DNA of 64,000 bases from Apostichopus japonicus. Its lineage: Eukaryota > Echinodermata > Holothuroidea > Aspidochirotida > Stichopodidae. A program made the position numbers and the translations under genes. Of the stretch, positions 24,101 to 36,490 are shown one piece after another. The stretch covers positions 19,728,484 to 19,792,483 of the forward strand of contig NC_092564.1 of the NCBI RefSeq assembly GCF_037975245.1, written 5' to 3'. Every line of letters begins with the position of its first letter. Position 1 is the first letter of the stretch. The notes beneath the pieces were generated by a model. That model was not told where the DNA came from, made no database searches, and was given only the letters and a program-made list of their open reading frames with translations.

Positions 24101-26467
24101 ACAACCCACATAAGAGACTTGCAAGTATTTATATAGTACCTGATTTCCATAATCAGATAACCAATGCAAAACTAAACATAGTGGTTTCATCACCAAACAT
24201 GTAATTTAGAATTAGTCACTGTATGTTCAACTTGGGACCCAAAATGCAATACACAGGCTGTACGTAGTAATAGTAAAGAACTCATTTCTAGAACAGGCTC
24301 ATAACTAGTCTCTCTTATCAATGTGAGTAACACACTGTGCACTATTGTGCTTCATAGGCCTGAAGTGTACACAGGCTGCATAGAGCTCACTTCCATACAC
24401 GCATGTTTATCAGTTCTAGCTGTGTATACTTTTTATCGAGGTATGAACACAACTACGTCCTGAGGACAATAAAATTGTCGACGAAACTGAAACAATTTGC
24501 CTCTCCAAAACAACCTTTAACAACTTGCCCAGAAGACAAAGAACTGGTGCATACTTTCAAGAGCAGAGCATATAATAATCTAAGATAATAACAAAGTCAT
24601 GTTACACTGGCATGATGCCGGAAATGCCACCAAAAAGCAACTTCAGTTATGGACAACATAAAGAAAACATGCAGTGTCATAAAGACAACATACAGTGTAA
24701 CCTTGCAAGGAGGATTGGTACTACCCAGTTTTAATGGCTGAACAAAAGCACCCGTGGGAGATAGCAAAACTAAGGGAGAAACTGCACAAGTTAATGCTGT
24801 AACATCCTCCCAAGATGTAATAAAATTAAGAGGTTCTATAGTCCTTGTCACAGTATTAGACTGACCTTATCCAGACATGATACAGTATTATGTACTGTGT
24901 ACTGATCCATGCCGAACACAGAAATGGGAGTGAGAATCTATACCATTGAAATGGCCCAAAAATTTACCTGCATTGCAAAATGCTTATGAAGTTGATGGAC
25001 CTTGCCTTACTGTTAAGGGAATGTTTCAGAGCACTGATATTAACTGGTGATTGGAAGCTTCTAACATATCATTGGCAATGCAATACTTTGCTCACTGTAA
25101 AACATGAGACCCTTAAGATTTGTGATGCTTTAGAGGCATGTTTGACTACTACTGATTACCCACAGCCACAGTAGCCATTATGCGGGCCGTACAACTGCAA
25201 TAATATGATATTATGCTGATAGTACTCTCTCTGGTTGCCATGCTTCTAATACAAATGTCTACAGCTTTTCAGCTATCAGTTTTATCTCCAAGTACTGTGT
25301 AGCAGCCTACACGGCACAAACCAATGTAATAGTATACCAGATTCTTTTACCTTTATTATGCAAACGAAATGCAAATGTACTTGTTCAGTGGCATGCGTAA
25401 CTGGTTAACACCAATGTTACAGTATGTTCATTTACTGGTTAGATGATATTACAAAAATGTTGAGATATGACAAAAATGTTGACACATAACTGGCAGGGAG
25501 TTTTTGAAGTTGAAAATGTGACCTTCTTACTAGCAATCTGCACACCCTCACGCCTGGTCTGGTCAAATCCTCTTCCCACTAAAGCTATTCTATTGTAACA
25601 CTACTGTACATGCTTACTTAACAGAAGATGTGTGACAACCTAGGGCTGTCAAGCAAATTATAAGTGCAAATATTAAGCAGCATGGAAGCACTTGGTCTGA
25701 GGCATGCAGGAAGATATGAAACTACAAGAGGGCAACACAGCAGGACTCGCATGGCTCACAAAACTTGACACCTTAGATTGGGGATAAGACTCGTTCTCTC
25801 ACTGCTTCAGTTACGTTGCCCTGGAACTTTTTTCGTCCCTGTCTGTCTGGAATGATTAACATTATTGCTCAAACCAACACTCCTTCTAAGTTCCTACCTC
25901 TAATACCTTCGAGAGGATCTCATTGATACATATTCAGTAGTGACAGAACAAGCTCTATGTTGTCTATTTGTAATTTTGCAACAAGCTGGACCAACATTGC
26001 AAAGGAAATTTCAACATCCAAATTCAAAGTTTCCTACAGTTGTATCACATGATGTAAAAAATCGATCCTGCGTTTGAAGATATTCAAACTGGACTTGGCG
26101 GGGAAACCGTCAAAAGATCTACCATCTCACAAATATTGCCTGTCAATGAAGTGTAGAGATACCATTTTCTTCTTATAAAGTCCACAGAATAAGTCTGCAC
26201 AAAACTTTCTTGGTTTATACTGAAATATGCTGCACTTCATCACACAAACTAAGAAAATGGCCAATTTGCTCATATGTCAACTATGTAGAGATGAAACACA
26301 AAGTTGTGAAAACCCTTACCTAAAGCAGGTGAATTTTGTTTTTTCCTTTGATAATCCTTAAAGCATTTGGAGCACATCCCCTCGGTTGCAGCACTTCCAT
26401 AGAATCCACATCCATTCCGACATTGATTTCCAGAGGAAAGTTCTTTGCTTCCATTGCCACTGTCCAT
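21041..26467 (-). CDS. A20/AN1 zinc-finger protein, ZFAND5/6 type (3 coding exons)
   Basis: Minus-strand exons 26467-26320, 23832-23503 and 21189-21041 join in frame to give 208 residues, the usual size for ZFAND5/6. An A20-type finger lies at residues 16-35 (Cys16, 20, 32, 35). A Ser/Thr/Pro-rich linker follows. A complete AN1 finger covers residues 149-181 with Cys149, 152, 163, 165, 170, His173, His179 and Cys181, and the tail has the conserved [12 protein letters not shown] motif. Family members bind ubiquitin through A20 and act in proteasomal turnover and NF-kB signalling in the cytosol. All ligands are present and the frame is intact, so the gene looks functional. ZFAND5 and ZFAND6 are vertebrate duplicates, so one invertebrate orthologue of both is expected. 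Two introns split the gene, one of them within AN1. Confidence 0.93.
23123..23495. mobile_element. hAT-like MITE inserted at a ZFAND splice donor
   Basis: 373 bp bounded by perfect 11-bp inverted repeats (TAGCGTTGTGC at 23123-23133; GCACAACGCTA at 23485-23495) and flanked by a perfect 8-bp duplication, TACCCACC, at 23115-23122 and 23496-23503. Eight-bp duplications and TAGNG ends are typical of hAT transposons. GGGATCCCGG-like palindromes lie subterminally. There is no transposase. The right duplication carries the ZFAND donor (GTGGGTA on the minus strand). Confidence 0.9.
23503..23832 (-). CDS. ZFAND exon with linker and first half of AN1
   Basis: Entered after CACACAG in phase 1; 109 whole codons; left in phase 1 at a GTGGGT donor starting at 23502. 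Encodes the Ser/Thr/Pro-rich, Lys-rich linker and the first two AN1 cysteines. The last exon base and the first seven intron bases belong to an 8-bp target-site duplication of an inserted MITE. Confidence 0.88.
23938..24130. repeat. Perfect 38-bp inverted repeat (hairpin) in a ZFAND intron
   Basis: The arm at 23938-23975 is the exact reverse complement of 24093-24130, separated by 117 bp, with imperfect extension outside. An extra partial copy (ACAACCCACATAAGAG) sits at 24077-24092, next to the right arm. As part of the ZFAND pre-mRNA it would fold into a long stem. No target duplication was recognised. Confidence 0.85.
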
Positions 26468-26507
26468 TCTGCCTTGAAGCAGGTTCTCAATCTTATAAAC
26501 TATCAAT
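26320..26507 (-). CDS. ZFAND exon with start codon and A20 finger
   Basis: The start codon is at 26467-26465; coding continues 49 codons plus one base to a GTAAGG donor (from 26319). The A20 cysteines and the FKDY segment are here. 5' of the ATG a TGTGCAG acceptor-like site at about 26508 suggests a 40-nt 5'UTR portion, with a non-coding first exon farther upstream. Confidence 0.85.
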
Positions 26508-28930
26508 CTGCACACCAGGCAATGCCTCAATATCTCCTTGATGATGACTTTAACTCTTTATGATTATGTGTCTCTGCTCTGTTCAATGTAGAATGATAAC
26601 ACTTTGTTTCTGGAACTCTCAAAATGTAGCTGGCACAGTTGAACAGGATTTGTATTTATCTCCTTTTGCTGAGAGAAAAAGAGAAACAATACTTGAAAAC
26701 GAGAGAAACAATTATAACAACTGCTGTTGATCTCTGAAGAGCTGGTGGGGTTAAGTATATATATATGTACATACTTGATGACCTGAATTTGCATTTTTCC
26801 TGAAATTACTACACAATTAATTAAAAGTTGTGTATGTACTCATCAGATTGAAGTATTATGTATTCAGATTCTCAGGGAATTATTTATCTATACAAGTGCA
26901 AAGATGTATATTGTCTCAGTTTTGTACACAGAAACTAATATATTATAAGAGACAAAATACAGAGCTTTAAAAACTGCGTAGACACAAAATTTGAACACTG
27001 AAATTTTCCCTAACATGTAATAGAAGTCATGTGGCTGAGTTACTGTACAGAAATGTTAGACTGAGGCACGTTGAAATATCTGGACTTGAGAAAATCTGAA
27101 AATTATTTAATTGCATACATGTAAACTGAAAGTGGAATACGGAGTGAAATTTGATGCATTCATGTCTATTTTGGTACAGTACTCTCATGTAGTAACTAAT
27201 CACACAATGTACTTTTTTGTCAAAACTTGTGGCCCATTCTCATCTAAGAGCGGGCAATGAAAAATTCAAATAAAAATATTGGTGTCCCATCAAAACAATT
27301 GTATAAAAACAAGAATTGAATGCATGCTCAAGCAAATGTCTCGACTTAATAGGCCCACTGAAGAACCCTGGAGCCTGTACAGTGAACAACTTTCCCTGGC
27401 CCCAGTACAGTCATGGATTCAATTGCAGACAAAGCAATTAATGACTCATGTGTTTTTGTTAAATATATCTTCCCAACTGGTCACTCTGCTATGGCAATAT
27501 TTTTCTGCCACACTTAACAACTGGTAATGATGGTTGGCTGTAAGATTGCCAGAAATACATGCTCCACCATAAAAACCAAACGTATGGTTATAAACAAAAA
27601 GTTTAATACAACTGTTAACACATGCATGAGAAGCTGTCTTTACCTTCCATTTCACCGTCTTACATTAATCTCTTTGTTGTGTACTTTTTTTATGCAGACA
27701 CTATACCTATCACCATAACATAATGTCTGACACAGACTTCAGGTCTCTTTCCAATAAGGTTTACACAGAACAGTAAGTAATTCAAAAGGCATACTTAACA
27801 ATACCTTCAGGTTATTACTTGCTTTGCTGCCAGTTGATTCATTACTGTACAGAGACTAGTGATAATTATTTTTCAATATCACATAGCAACGTCAATGCGT
27901 TTTGCTCGCGCATGCATCATATTCATGTTTTGAACAAGAACCGTAACTCTATTTGTAAACAAAGGCAGGGCATAGTTATCTGCGTGATGTTTACATTTAG
28001 ACTTCATTTGCTCAACTTTTACCAATGGGCCAAAATTCTTGCCAAAAAGCATATTGTCATAATTTTGTGATTACTTATTATATATTACCTACATTAGTAG
28101 TGATAAAAACATGCCAAGATCAGTACTGGGTTATCATTGTTTATAATGAAATGCGAAAGGAGAGGTAACACATTACTGCCGTACCCTACCTTCACCCATC
28201 CTTCAGAATATTTTGGCTAAATGTATATTGACAAAGTCATCACAAAAACAATGTTTCCAACTACTCTCTGTATCCAATCTGCTACTGGGCTAACTTAGAC
28301 TTTAAGGTTGTGACCGAATTGAGGCTTAATTATTATATTCAAATAGACTGTAGACATAACTAGTATCAGGTTAGTAAGGCCTAATTATGATGGTGTGACT
28401 CACTTACAAAACAATGTTAGTATAACTACTAGTCCTAGGCTTCAGCATTTAAGTCTTTTGTTACTTACTTCTGTTCAATGAACTAGGACTAGTACTGTAG
28501 AAGTTCTAACGTTACTGGGTAGCGCACAACACGACAGTTTAATCCAGCTTAGGTTAGTATATCATACATGTACACTACAGTGGTACAACGTTACGATAGC
28601 TTATTAGTATATGAAAAGTGTACACTAATAGCACTTCTCAGATGACTCATCACGTCGTCTATGAAAACGAACCATGTTAGGATAGCGTACTAAGCTTATT
28701 CGACACATAACAGAAACGTAACCAACTCGACGTAACCTAAAGAAGTTCGGTTTCTTGGTGCTTCATAGTGGCGGATATGACGCACAGATTTGCAATTGAA
28801 TTCCATTATGGCATATATAAGATATATTTCTTATACTCACTTCATACAAGTACTTCTTTGCTCCTTAAAAATGTCATAAAAGCGGAATCATATTCGTTGT
28901 TGGTCGTCTACTTTCTTGTTTTGTTGACTC
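26508..28930 (-). other. Probable first intron and 5'UTR exon of ZFAND
   Basis: No coding segment. A strong donor-like GTAAGT on the minus strand at 28468-28463, preceded by CAGAA, could end a non-coding first exon. The 28.45-28.76 kb stretch is richer in CpG (ACG, CGT words) than its surroundings, as expected near a promoter. Confidence 0.35.
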
Positions 28931-28939
28931 AGATCATTT

Positions 28940-29000
28940 ACCTTCAATGTTGTTACGTCAGTCATGTGACTACTTCATCGCAATTTGATTGGATCAATGC
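28940..29000 (-). promoter_or_regulatory. Candidate ZFAND promoter elements
   Basis: Within about 40 bp lie a CRE-like TTACGTCA (near 28953), a TCATGTGAC M-box/E-box (near 28962) and ATTGG, an inverted CCAAT box (near 28988). They are in the right place for a minus-strand start around 28.9 kb. No TATA box is seen. Motif matching only. Confidence 0.35.
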
Positions 29001-29811
29001 CAGCGCTAAGGGGAAATCTTTATGACGTTTTTAAAGGCACTCCCGGTGTTGGGTAACCACCACTAAAACAAGGTTTAGTGTCAAAGAAGATTACCACAGG
29101 ATATAAAAACATAATTTTAGAGCGTAATTTTAGTCGCATAATTTTTTAATCAATTTAAGTATTACTTAAAAATATATTAATTTTTATTTTTAGAAATTTA
29201 AACTACTTTGTTTCTGAAAAGTGAGAGAATATAAGCATCATAGTTTCAGTTTTAATTTGAATACCCCAATATATATTAAACTCTTCCATTTGAGTTCTTT
29301 GTACTTCGTGAAGATCTGGCTCATGTCTTTGAAACAATCGGCTATTATTGTGCTTTACGTATGTGGTCGCTTTTATCGGCGTATTTCGTAAGAGCAGTAG
29401 TGCTGCAACTAGTACCCATTATCTGAATCTTGGGAAAGTTCGAGAGAGTTCGTTTTTCAAACATTATCGGCCTTCCTACAAGGTATATATGTATCCCGTA
29501 TTATGAGGTCGCCTATGAAGGTACCGCCCAATCTTGAAGTATGTATGTATTTACTTGTCAAAGGACTCATCGGTTGCGTAATCATAATACCTTTCTTCAG
29601 TTGTTCGCAAACTGGTTTCCTTCTACAAGCAGGAAGTCCAAGTTAATGTATACTCTGTTTGGGGGTCTGGAGAACCGACTTAGCAAAGTCGTTCATTCAT
29701 TAAACTGGTACTATATTTTCTATTTTTGGTTTCGATGAAATCGTAACCTTTGTAGTCATGCAGGCGGATGAGTGTGTATGTGCGTGTGTGTGTGTGTGAG
29801 TGTGACGCCTT

Positions 29812-30600
29812 GCTTGTAAACACGATATATCAAGAAGGGAAGCTTGGACCTAGCTCATATTTGGTGTGTAGGAGTACCACATAAAAGGGTGTGAAGACTC
29901 GCGCACAAAGAAACGTCTCATGCCGGTAATCTGACCAAGTTTCGAATGAGATGTAACAGAAGTGTTAGACACCACCATCGATCACAGAAAATGCTCACAC
30001 ACCGCTTGCTACCGTCGGTAATTAGACACTAGTGTACAGTCAATGCATACAGCTACGGTCAATACCAACAACACAGTGTACATAGCAGCGTGGACATCGC
30101 AGGTGTAGATAAAAGATAACAAGGTATCACGTTTCATTACTGTCTGCATTTTGTAGCGACAAGAAGAAAACGTCATTTGCTAGCAACGGAAGGTTAACTT
30201 TTTCAGAGCGCGACACGTGGTTTGGGGGAGTCTGCAATGTCTTTTAGTACAAGAAGTATATTTTTTTGTGGATGTCAAAGGTCACTTGGGGTCACTAGTG
30301 GTCATATCGTAAAACCTTGTAAACACGATATCTCAAAAAGGGAATCTTGGACCAATCTCATATTTAATATGTAGTTGTGACACAATAAGTACAAGAAGAC
30401 TATTTCTTGTGGAGGTCAAAGGTCATTTTGGGTCACTACTGGTCAAATTGTGAAAACATGTAAACACGATATCTCAAACAGGGAAGCTTGGACCAATCTC
30501 ATAGTAAGTTCAAGGAGCCTTTTATTTCTGTGTAGGTCAAAGTTCATTTGGAGTCACCAGAGGCCAAATTGAGGAAACCAGCCAGCTATTAGATAACATA
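29812..30600. repeat. Diverged tandem repeat (about 141-bp unit) and a related copy
   Basis: TGTAAACACGATATCTCAA followed by GGGAAGCTTGGACC occurs near 29816, 30318 and 30459; the last two are spaced about 141 bp, with partial unit sequence from 30255. Each unit also carries GGTCAAAGGTCA-like words, as in the 13.8-16.2 kb array, but the unit is different. Confidence 0.7.
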
Positions 30601-33600
30601 TGCTTTACGTCTCATAAGAATAGGAGGCTGTTGGCAATTGGAAATTAGATTATGGGCATCCGTAGAATCGAATCAAAACTCACGAACAAACCACTGTAGG
30701 ATACAGTGTGTCGCTACGCTGCATACTTTCGCTACATATATTGTGTGCAAAAAGGTGCGCTCTTTGTATATACAGCGTTGATATTGGAACGAACGATATC
30801 ATTGAATAATCAGTATTGTATATTTTCTTCCGTTTTTGAAGTTTTCCGTCGTATTTGCCGAGATTCAGTGCCAAATAAAACTTCAGGTTTGGTTGTAGTT
30901 ACGTTGGGGAAATGGATTGGCGCCGATAACGAAAATTAACTGTCGCCTAGTTAGCGTTTTATCAATGACCGATCTCAATGCGAATTAACTGTGTACTGGT
31001 TCGCTATCTGCACATGCATTATGTACGGGAAGTTTTCATGTGCGGAGATGGTTCACAAACTTCATGAAGCATTAACAAACATACAGCGATAGCATCATTT
31101 AAAATCTAAATTTAAAATTTGTTAGAGGGAACGATTTAAGCTTACGAAGTACGTGATGTGTTTTAAAGGCATTTAAATATGTTGTGTTCATTTATTTATT
31201 TATCAAACAATTAGAAAAATTAGTAACAGTCGATATCACGACACAGGCAGGCAGGTTATGCGCTGGCAACCCCTGCACATACTAGAGTATATGCATGTAG
31301 ACTATTAACAATAAGCATTGTTATAGGCCTACATGTTTCGTGTCAGAATACCAATATAGTAAAGGTGGCCAAACATTTCTTAAGGCATTTCCTACATGCG
31401 ATCAGTCATAATTCGCAAAATATACAACAATGTAAGGAGTTTTGAGACAAATGTGTCGTTATTGCTGCTAGAATTTATTGCAAAGATTTTCACTCAAAAC
31501 CAGTTGCGAGTGGAAGATAGATGCTCTTTCAACCTTGGATTTTCATAGCGTAAAAGATCGCTTTGATTTAGGCAGTGTAATGGAGTAATAGCGATATTTT
31601 TCGCACACCAATCTGCAGCTAAAAGACAAAGTAAATAATTCGGAGGTGTACGAAGTCGCGCTAATCGACCGAGTAGCGGTTCATGTTCAAAGTAGCAGTG
31701 AGGTACTGTATAGGCTAAGTAATCGCGCACACCTAGCTACTGTATAGAACATTCCTAGTAAAGGAGGAGCCCTAATGTAACAGAAGCTAAGCTATCTTCG
31801 TAGGTATTTTGCATATGTTTTATTTTTAATTGTTAGCAACACTGCAATATGCCTATAGCTGTTTATTTATGATTCTGCGACATGTTTTATTTTGTTCGAC
31901 ACTTACTTTTGGTGGAAAAAGTTTAAATTTTAACAGAAACATAATTTTCCAATGATGTACAACTACGTAGCACCATGTATCTGCCCAAGTGCCTAACCTG
32001 TGTTCACAGAAATTATTGATGTTGTAGATCTGTGCTATAGAGACTCGAACAACAATCATAGTGCCGAGTTATCTTTGGTAGAGATTCATTTGTTTGCTGA
32101 ATACAAGAAAAGTGTCGATCTCGGTAATCAGCCGACAAATATGAATATTGTTTGTCATATCTCAATGGTTTTTACTGGACCACTTTGAAGTATATTGTCC
32201 ATCCTCGCTATACGCTACATCCTATATAAAGTGTGCCACATTCATATTATATTATTCATGTAGCGTCATCGAAACCACACTGCAGTTTTGCTGTCTGGTT
32301 CTTTTCCTAGGATTGGGTTGAGAGTCATGGTGGTCAAATGCTATGAACCTATTTGATCGTAATGAATGAAGTCATCACGACAGACAAAAACTGAAATAGT
32401 ATGAAACAATGAAACAATTCTAGGCTAAAGTGTTATTTGTTAATTCTGCATTTCCAATGGTTCAGTGACCTACACCTCAGTAGGCTACCGAATTATTTCT
32501 GTACTTTCATTTCGGATAGATCGCCATGCATGTCACTAAGCAATAGAAACATAAATATTCCACCGTGAAACATCACGTGATGATGTCACTGACTAATTAG
32601 ATCCCTTTTCCTGCCAATGACATGTATAGGGTTATCTGGAAAACGTGCATTGTTTACTGCAAGCAATGACTACGTCACTTGTGTGCCTATATGACTATTG
32701 CAATCAAATGAAACAGGAATACGTGACATTTCCAATATAAACAAAAGAATCAAGCAAAGCTAATTTATGGACAAACAGTAGGGGAATCTTTCTTTTACCA
32801 AATATAACACATACCGTTAACGAACTGATGCATACAAGTTATCCAATGGCTCATGCAGCAGTTACTGGAGAGGGTGAGCTAAATGGATCCATTTATTTTC
32901 AAAGCAATGGTTTTCACATGGGCCGGTTGCTGCCTTAGTAAATTTCAAGGCCAATGAACATTGACGTGGCTCAATGTCTCCACCCCTTCCCCATGTGTCG
33001 GGGGTCCCGGACTACCTACAAGTTTCCATGCTGAAGAAAGCCAGCTATCAAAATTATCAGATAAATAAACCTGTTAGATTATTGCCAGCAGGTCTTCTTT
33101 CGAATAATAAAGGATTATCTATTATTAAGTACATAATCAGTCCATGAATTAATGCCATGGGGTATCATAATGCAACTTTACATCTCCTCGGAACACTTGA
33201 GAGAAGAAACAAATGCGAGAAATCAAAAGATGAAATTATTTTGCCCAATATGTATTAGATACCGCCATATTAAGGGATGAGAATCGTTGGTCCCGTTTCA
33301 CATAAATTGTCATCTACAATTATCTTTTCATTGATCCATTTGCATTTTTCTGGTAGAAGAAAGTGCGCATAATGATGCTTAGGGGATGAGTTGGGTTTGG
33401 GGGAAGGGGAGGGGGTCAGTGGATATGCTATTAAAAAGGCAACCCAATGGCAAAAAGTTGAGAATACAAACTTCTTCAAAAACAGTTCTTTCATAGCAAC
33501 CGTACAAACCTTTCCAAAATAAGTACCTATGCATGACTGCATTTATACATTTGAACGATACAAGTTGCAGCGTCCTCCTTCCCCACAACGCAGTAATTTT

Positions 33601-35230
33601 GCTATTTTAACTGATCAGATGTAGCGCCATCTATTTTACACCCTCTCACATTGGGCCATATATAGCCACACAGCGTTATCGTGTACGTGTCGTTCCCACA
33701 ATTATTCATCGTTCCAATCATTGACTTCGACACACTAAAGTTGTCACTTTCCAGGCCCGCTCAAGCATAGATAAAAGTTTAACCTACACACCACATGTCA
33801 TACCACCAGCAAATTTCCATATCATGATCGTTTAGATTTTGAGCAAAAAGAGGAGCAAGTTTAGCGTATTAAGTCTTAACTTTCCGTTTGTTCCTGCTCC
33901 TTCGGAGTAAGTCTTATGTGGTATATGATGATACATACTTATATATTGTTTCTCTTCAGAAGGATTTCAACCGGTCCATCAATTCTGCAGGTACGCACTC
34001 ACGTTTTGAAAACCATGGCAATTTTTCAAGCGTAAATGAGCTTCTGTCAGTCATGAAAAAGTGAAAATAGTCCGATTCGTGAGAAGCCAAGCGTAGATGA
34101 TACAGTGCGACAAAACAACAACAGGGGCCTATACCTATATTAAAGAACATTTTAGCCTAACAAGCGAAGCCTACTCGTGGTAATGTGCATGATAGAAAAT
34201 TCAAGCTCACTATTATACATTCAATGTAACTTATTGAAAAAAAGTAACTAACAGCCTATATAGGCTTTAGATGGGTGAACCTTTTGCTGCACCTGCAAAG
34301 TCAAGTAAATGCCCCCCCCCCCCCCAAATAACCCTCTTAAGCAGGGGCGTCAATCCCAATTGAAAAGTGGGAGGGGAGGAGATAAATTAATAAACATGGA
34401 TAAAACTGGACGAGCGCCTTGGCGCAAAGCCTTTATTGGGTGGTGTCCGGGCCGCCTTAGGGCCCCTGCTGGGGTCCAGGGGCGAATCCCTTGCGGGGCA
34501 ATGGGGGCTGACTCACAACTAGAAATCTTCAAATTTGCTTCTGATTGCTATCTGAATGATATGTAAGTGATAAATGTAATTTAACAGAAGTCACATCTGA
34601 CAAGTGGTTAAACTTAAATTACGAAAACTCATCCGGGTGTAACTTAGAGCCTTTAAAATGATTAATAAATATGAAACTTAAACCAAAACGGAAACATTCT
34701 TAAACTTTGAACACAAGAATAAGGTCATCATGTTATACAGATGTCTACAACATGCACATATGTGGTATCATAAGTACATTTAAAAAGCACTGTTGGGTAT
34801 GTATTCACTGGACACATTGGGTACAGCACTGGGCACATTCACTTTATCGGAAACTGTAAAAACCTATAAAATAGAGATATTTCAGGGCCGTAGCATGGGT
34901 AGCCTGTCCCTAGGGGGGGGGGGGGACATCAAGAAACATTATGTATCGTTCAAATGTTACAGTAAGTTGCATCTAAATATATTTATTTTGAGATCCCATG
35001 TTTTAGAATCTAACACTTACCCCCCCCCCCCCCCCACAAAAAAAGGTAAATTATTTAATAAAATAATTCGGTAAAATCACTAAAAGGGCTTCACGTTACT
35101 TTATAAAGCTCTGCGTTATGCATTTTTTTACACAGATAAAAGCACACTAGGGCATTCTGATGCTGAGGGGATACCAAAGAGGGAATTTAGGTGTAAATTA
35201 AGTTAGGTTTGTGTTATCATTATTTGTTTC
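30601..35230. other. Intergenic, no gene supported
   Basis: Only short uncorrelated ORFs. G/C-homopolymer-rich patches with mobile-element-like texture occur at 34313-34500 (CAGGGGCGTC... and ...GGGGCAATGGGG) and at 34880-35040. No clear ends or target duplications could be assigned. Confidence 0.4.
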
Positions 35231-35231
35231 C

Positions 35232-35523
35232 AGGCGCGTAGCGAGGAATTTGCCAAGGGAGGGCGAAACTGTAGGCAAACTATCAGAGCCGTAGATACGG
35301 CATTGCAAACTATCTAAGCTTAGCGCCACCATGAATTTTGTTTTGAAAATTTTGGCTGAAAATGCCTCCCAGATCGCTGGAAATGGCACTATTCCCATGT
35401 CTTGTAAGTTGCATCTTATCATTTTCTCTTTTGAAATTACTAGCGATATCATAAAAACATACAATAAAAATATGCTCAAGGGGGGCGGCTTCCCCCTTCG
35501 CCCCCCCCCTTGGCTACGCGCCT
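35232..35523. mobile_element. Short TIR element (MITE)
   Basis: AGGCGCGTAGC at the left end is inverted at the right end (GCTACGCGCCT), with CCAAGGG / CCCTTGG-like extensions. About 290 bp, non-coding. The target duplication is not clear. Confidence 0.55.
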
Positions 35524-35982
35524 CGTTTTACGTGCCAAAGGGACCTACCGGAGGGACTGTGCCTCAGTGTTCTTAGTTAAAACATTTGGGCACTGATAAA
35601 GGGGCTAAAAATTCAACTGATAGGCCTATATAAAACACATAGACGTAAAAAATATACCCTCCGGTGAGGGTGGGGGTCGAGCAGATGAGAATAAAACAAT
35701 AATAACTACTAAATCATGTAGCACAATGTTTGAGCTTCCTTTATGAGATACACGAGTCATTATGAGCCTGATAGGCCACGCTCCTACACGAACCAGTCAC
35801 TAAACCCACGGGGGAGGGGGGAAGACATTTGATTTGTGTCTCCCATTCTTCAGAAAATAGGGGGACGTGTCATCCTGCCCCTCCCCCAATAATTGACCAC
35901 TCTGCTATTTAACCAGGCAAATAATCAACAGTAAAAGTCTGAATAAAAAATGCAAAACTCAAAGCAGTCGTTTTCATTTTGC

Positions 35983-35988
35983 TTTATT
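35983..35988 (-). terminator. Candidate polyadenylation signal
   Basis: AATAAA on the minus strand, in UTR-like sequence that is conserved with the decayed copy (equivalent signal at 42735-42740). Confidence 0.4.
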
Positions 35989-36124
35989 TGTTTTAATTGT
36001 GTTAATACGGTAGGTTATTAGTTATTAAAGCCTATTTCTTTCCCCGTCACCATTTCATGATTGTTTATTTCTTTCATGATGCCCTTTATTGAAGTTGGCG
36101 TTAAAAGCAATGAGTATTTCCTGC

Positions 36125-36205
36125 TCATGTGACACAGGTGAACATCCCGTCACCACAGTTAGTTAAGCCAGTAGGGATCCAAGTTTGGTCACCGACATGT
36201 ATAGT
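36125..36205 (-). CDS. Third, cysteine-bearing exon candidate of the microseminoprotein-like gene
   Basis: After a TTAATTTGCAG acceptor the phase-0 frame reads 26 residues with W, two Cys (GDQTWIP... and NCGDGMFTC) and TGA. A decayed homologue with the same downstream UTR-like sequence lies at 42.87-42.96 kb, so this segment belongs to the duplicated gene. Splicing from the strong exon-2 donor would enter it in another phase and after a stop, so it may be 3'UTR, or be joined from an unseen exon. Confidence 0.4.
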   Translation of the reverse strand, partial: TIHVGDQTWIPTGLTNCGDGMFTCVT

Positions 36206-36347
36206 CTGCAAATTAAGGGGTGAAAATATGAATTAATATATATATATATAGCCTAGAAATGATATAGTGTAAGAGAAAGGTAACTCAAGATAGAGTACGG
36301 AAGCTCAAAGCGACTTAACTGATCTACTCCCAACCCCATACAGTCTG

Positions 36348-36490
36348 CAGTGGTGTCGCCAAGGGGTCACTGCCCTCCCCCAGGACGGCATTAACAAATA
36401 AACATTGCGCCACTAATTAAGTGCTGTGCCCTCCCCCCCCCCCCCGTGACCCCCCCCCCCCCAAGATTGAAATGTATGGCGACGTCACTG
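36348..36490. mobile_element. hAT-like short TIR element
   Basis: Ends CAGTGGTGTCGCCA and TGGCGACGTCACTG are inverted repeats (12 of 14 bases). Flanking octamers ACAGTCTG and GCAATCTG match at 6 of 8 positions, consistent with an aged 8-bp duplication. Poly-C tracts fill the interior. Confidence 0.5.
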
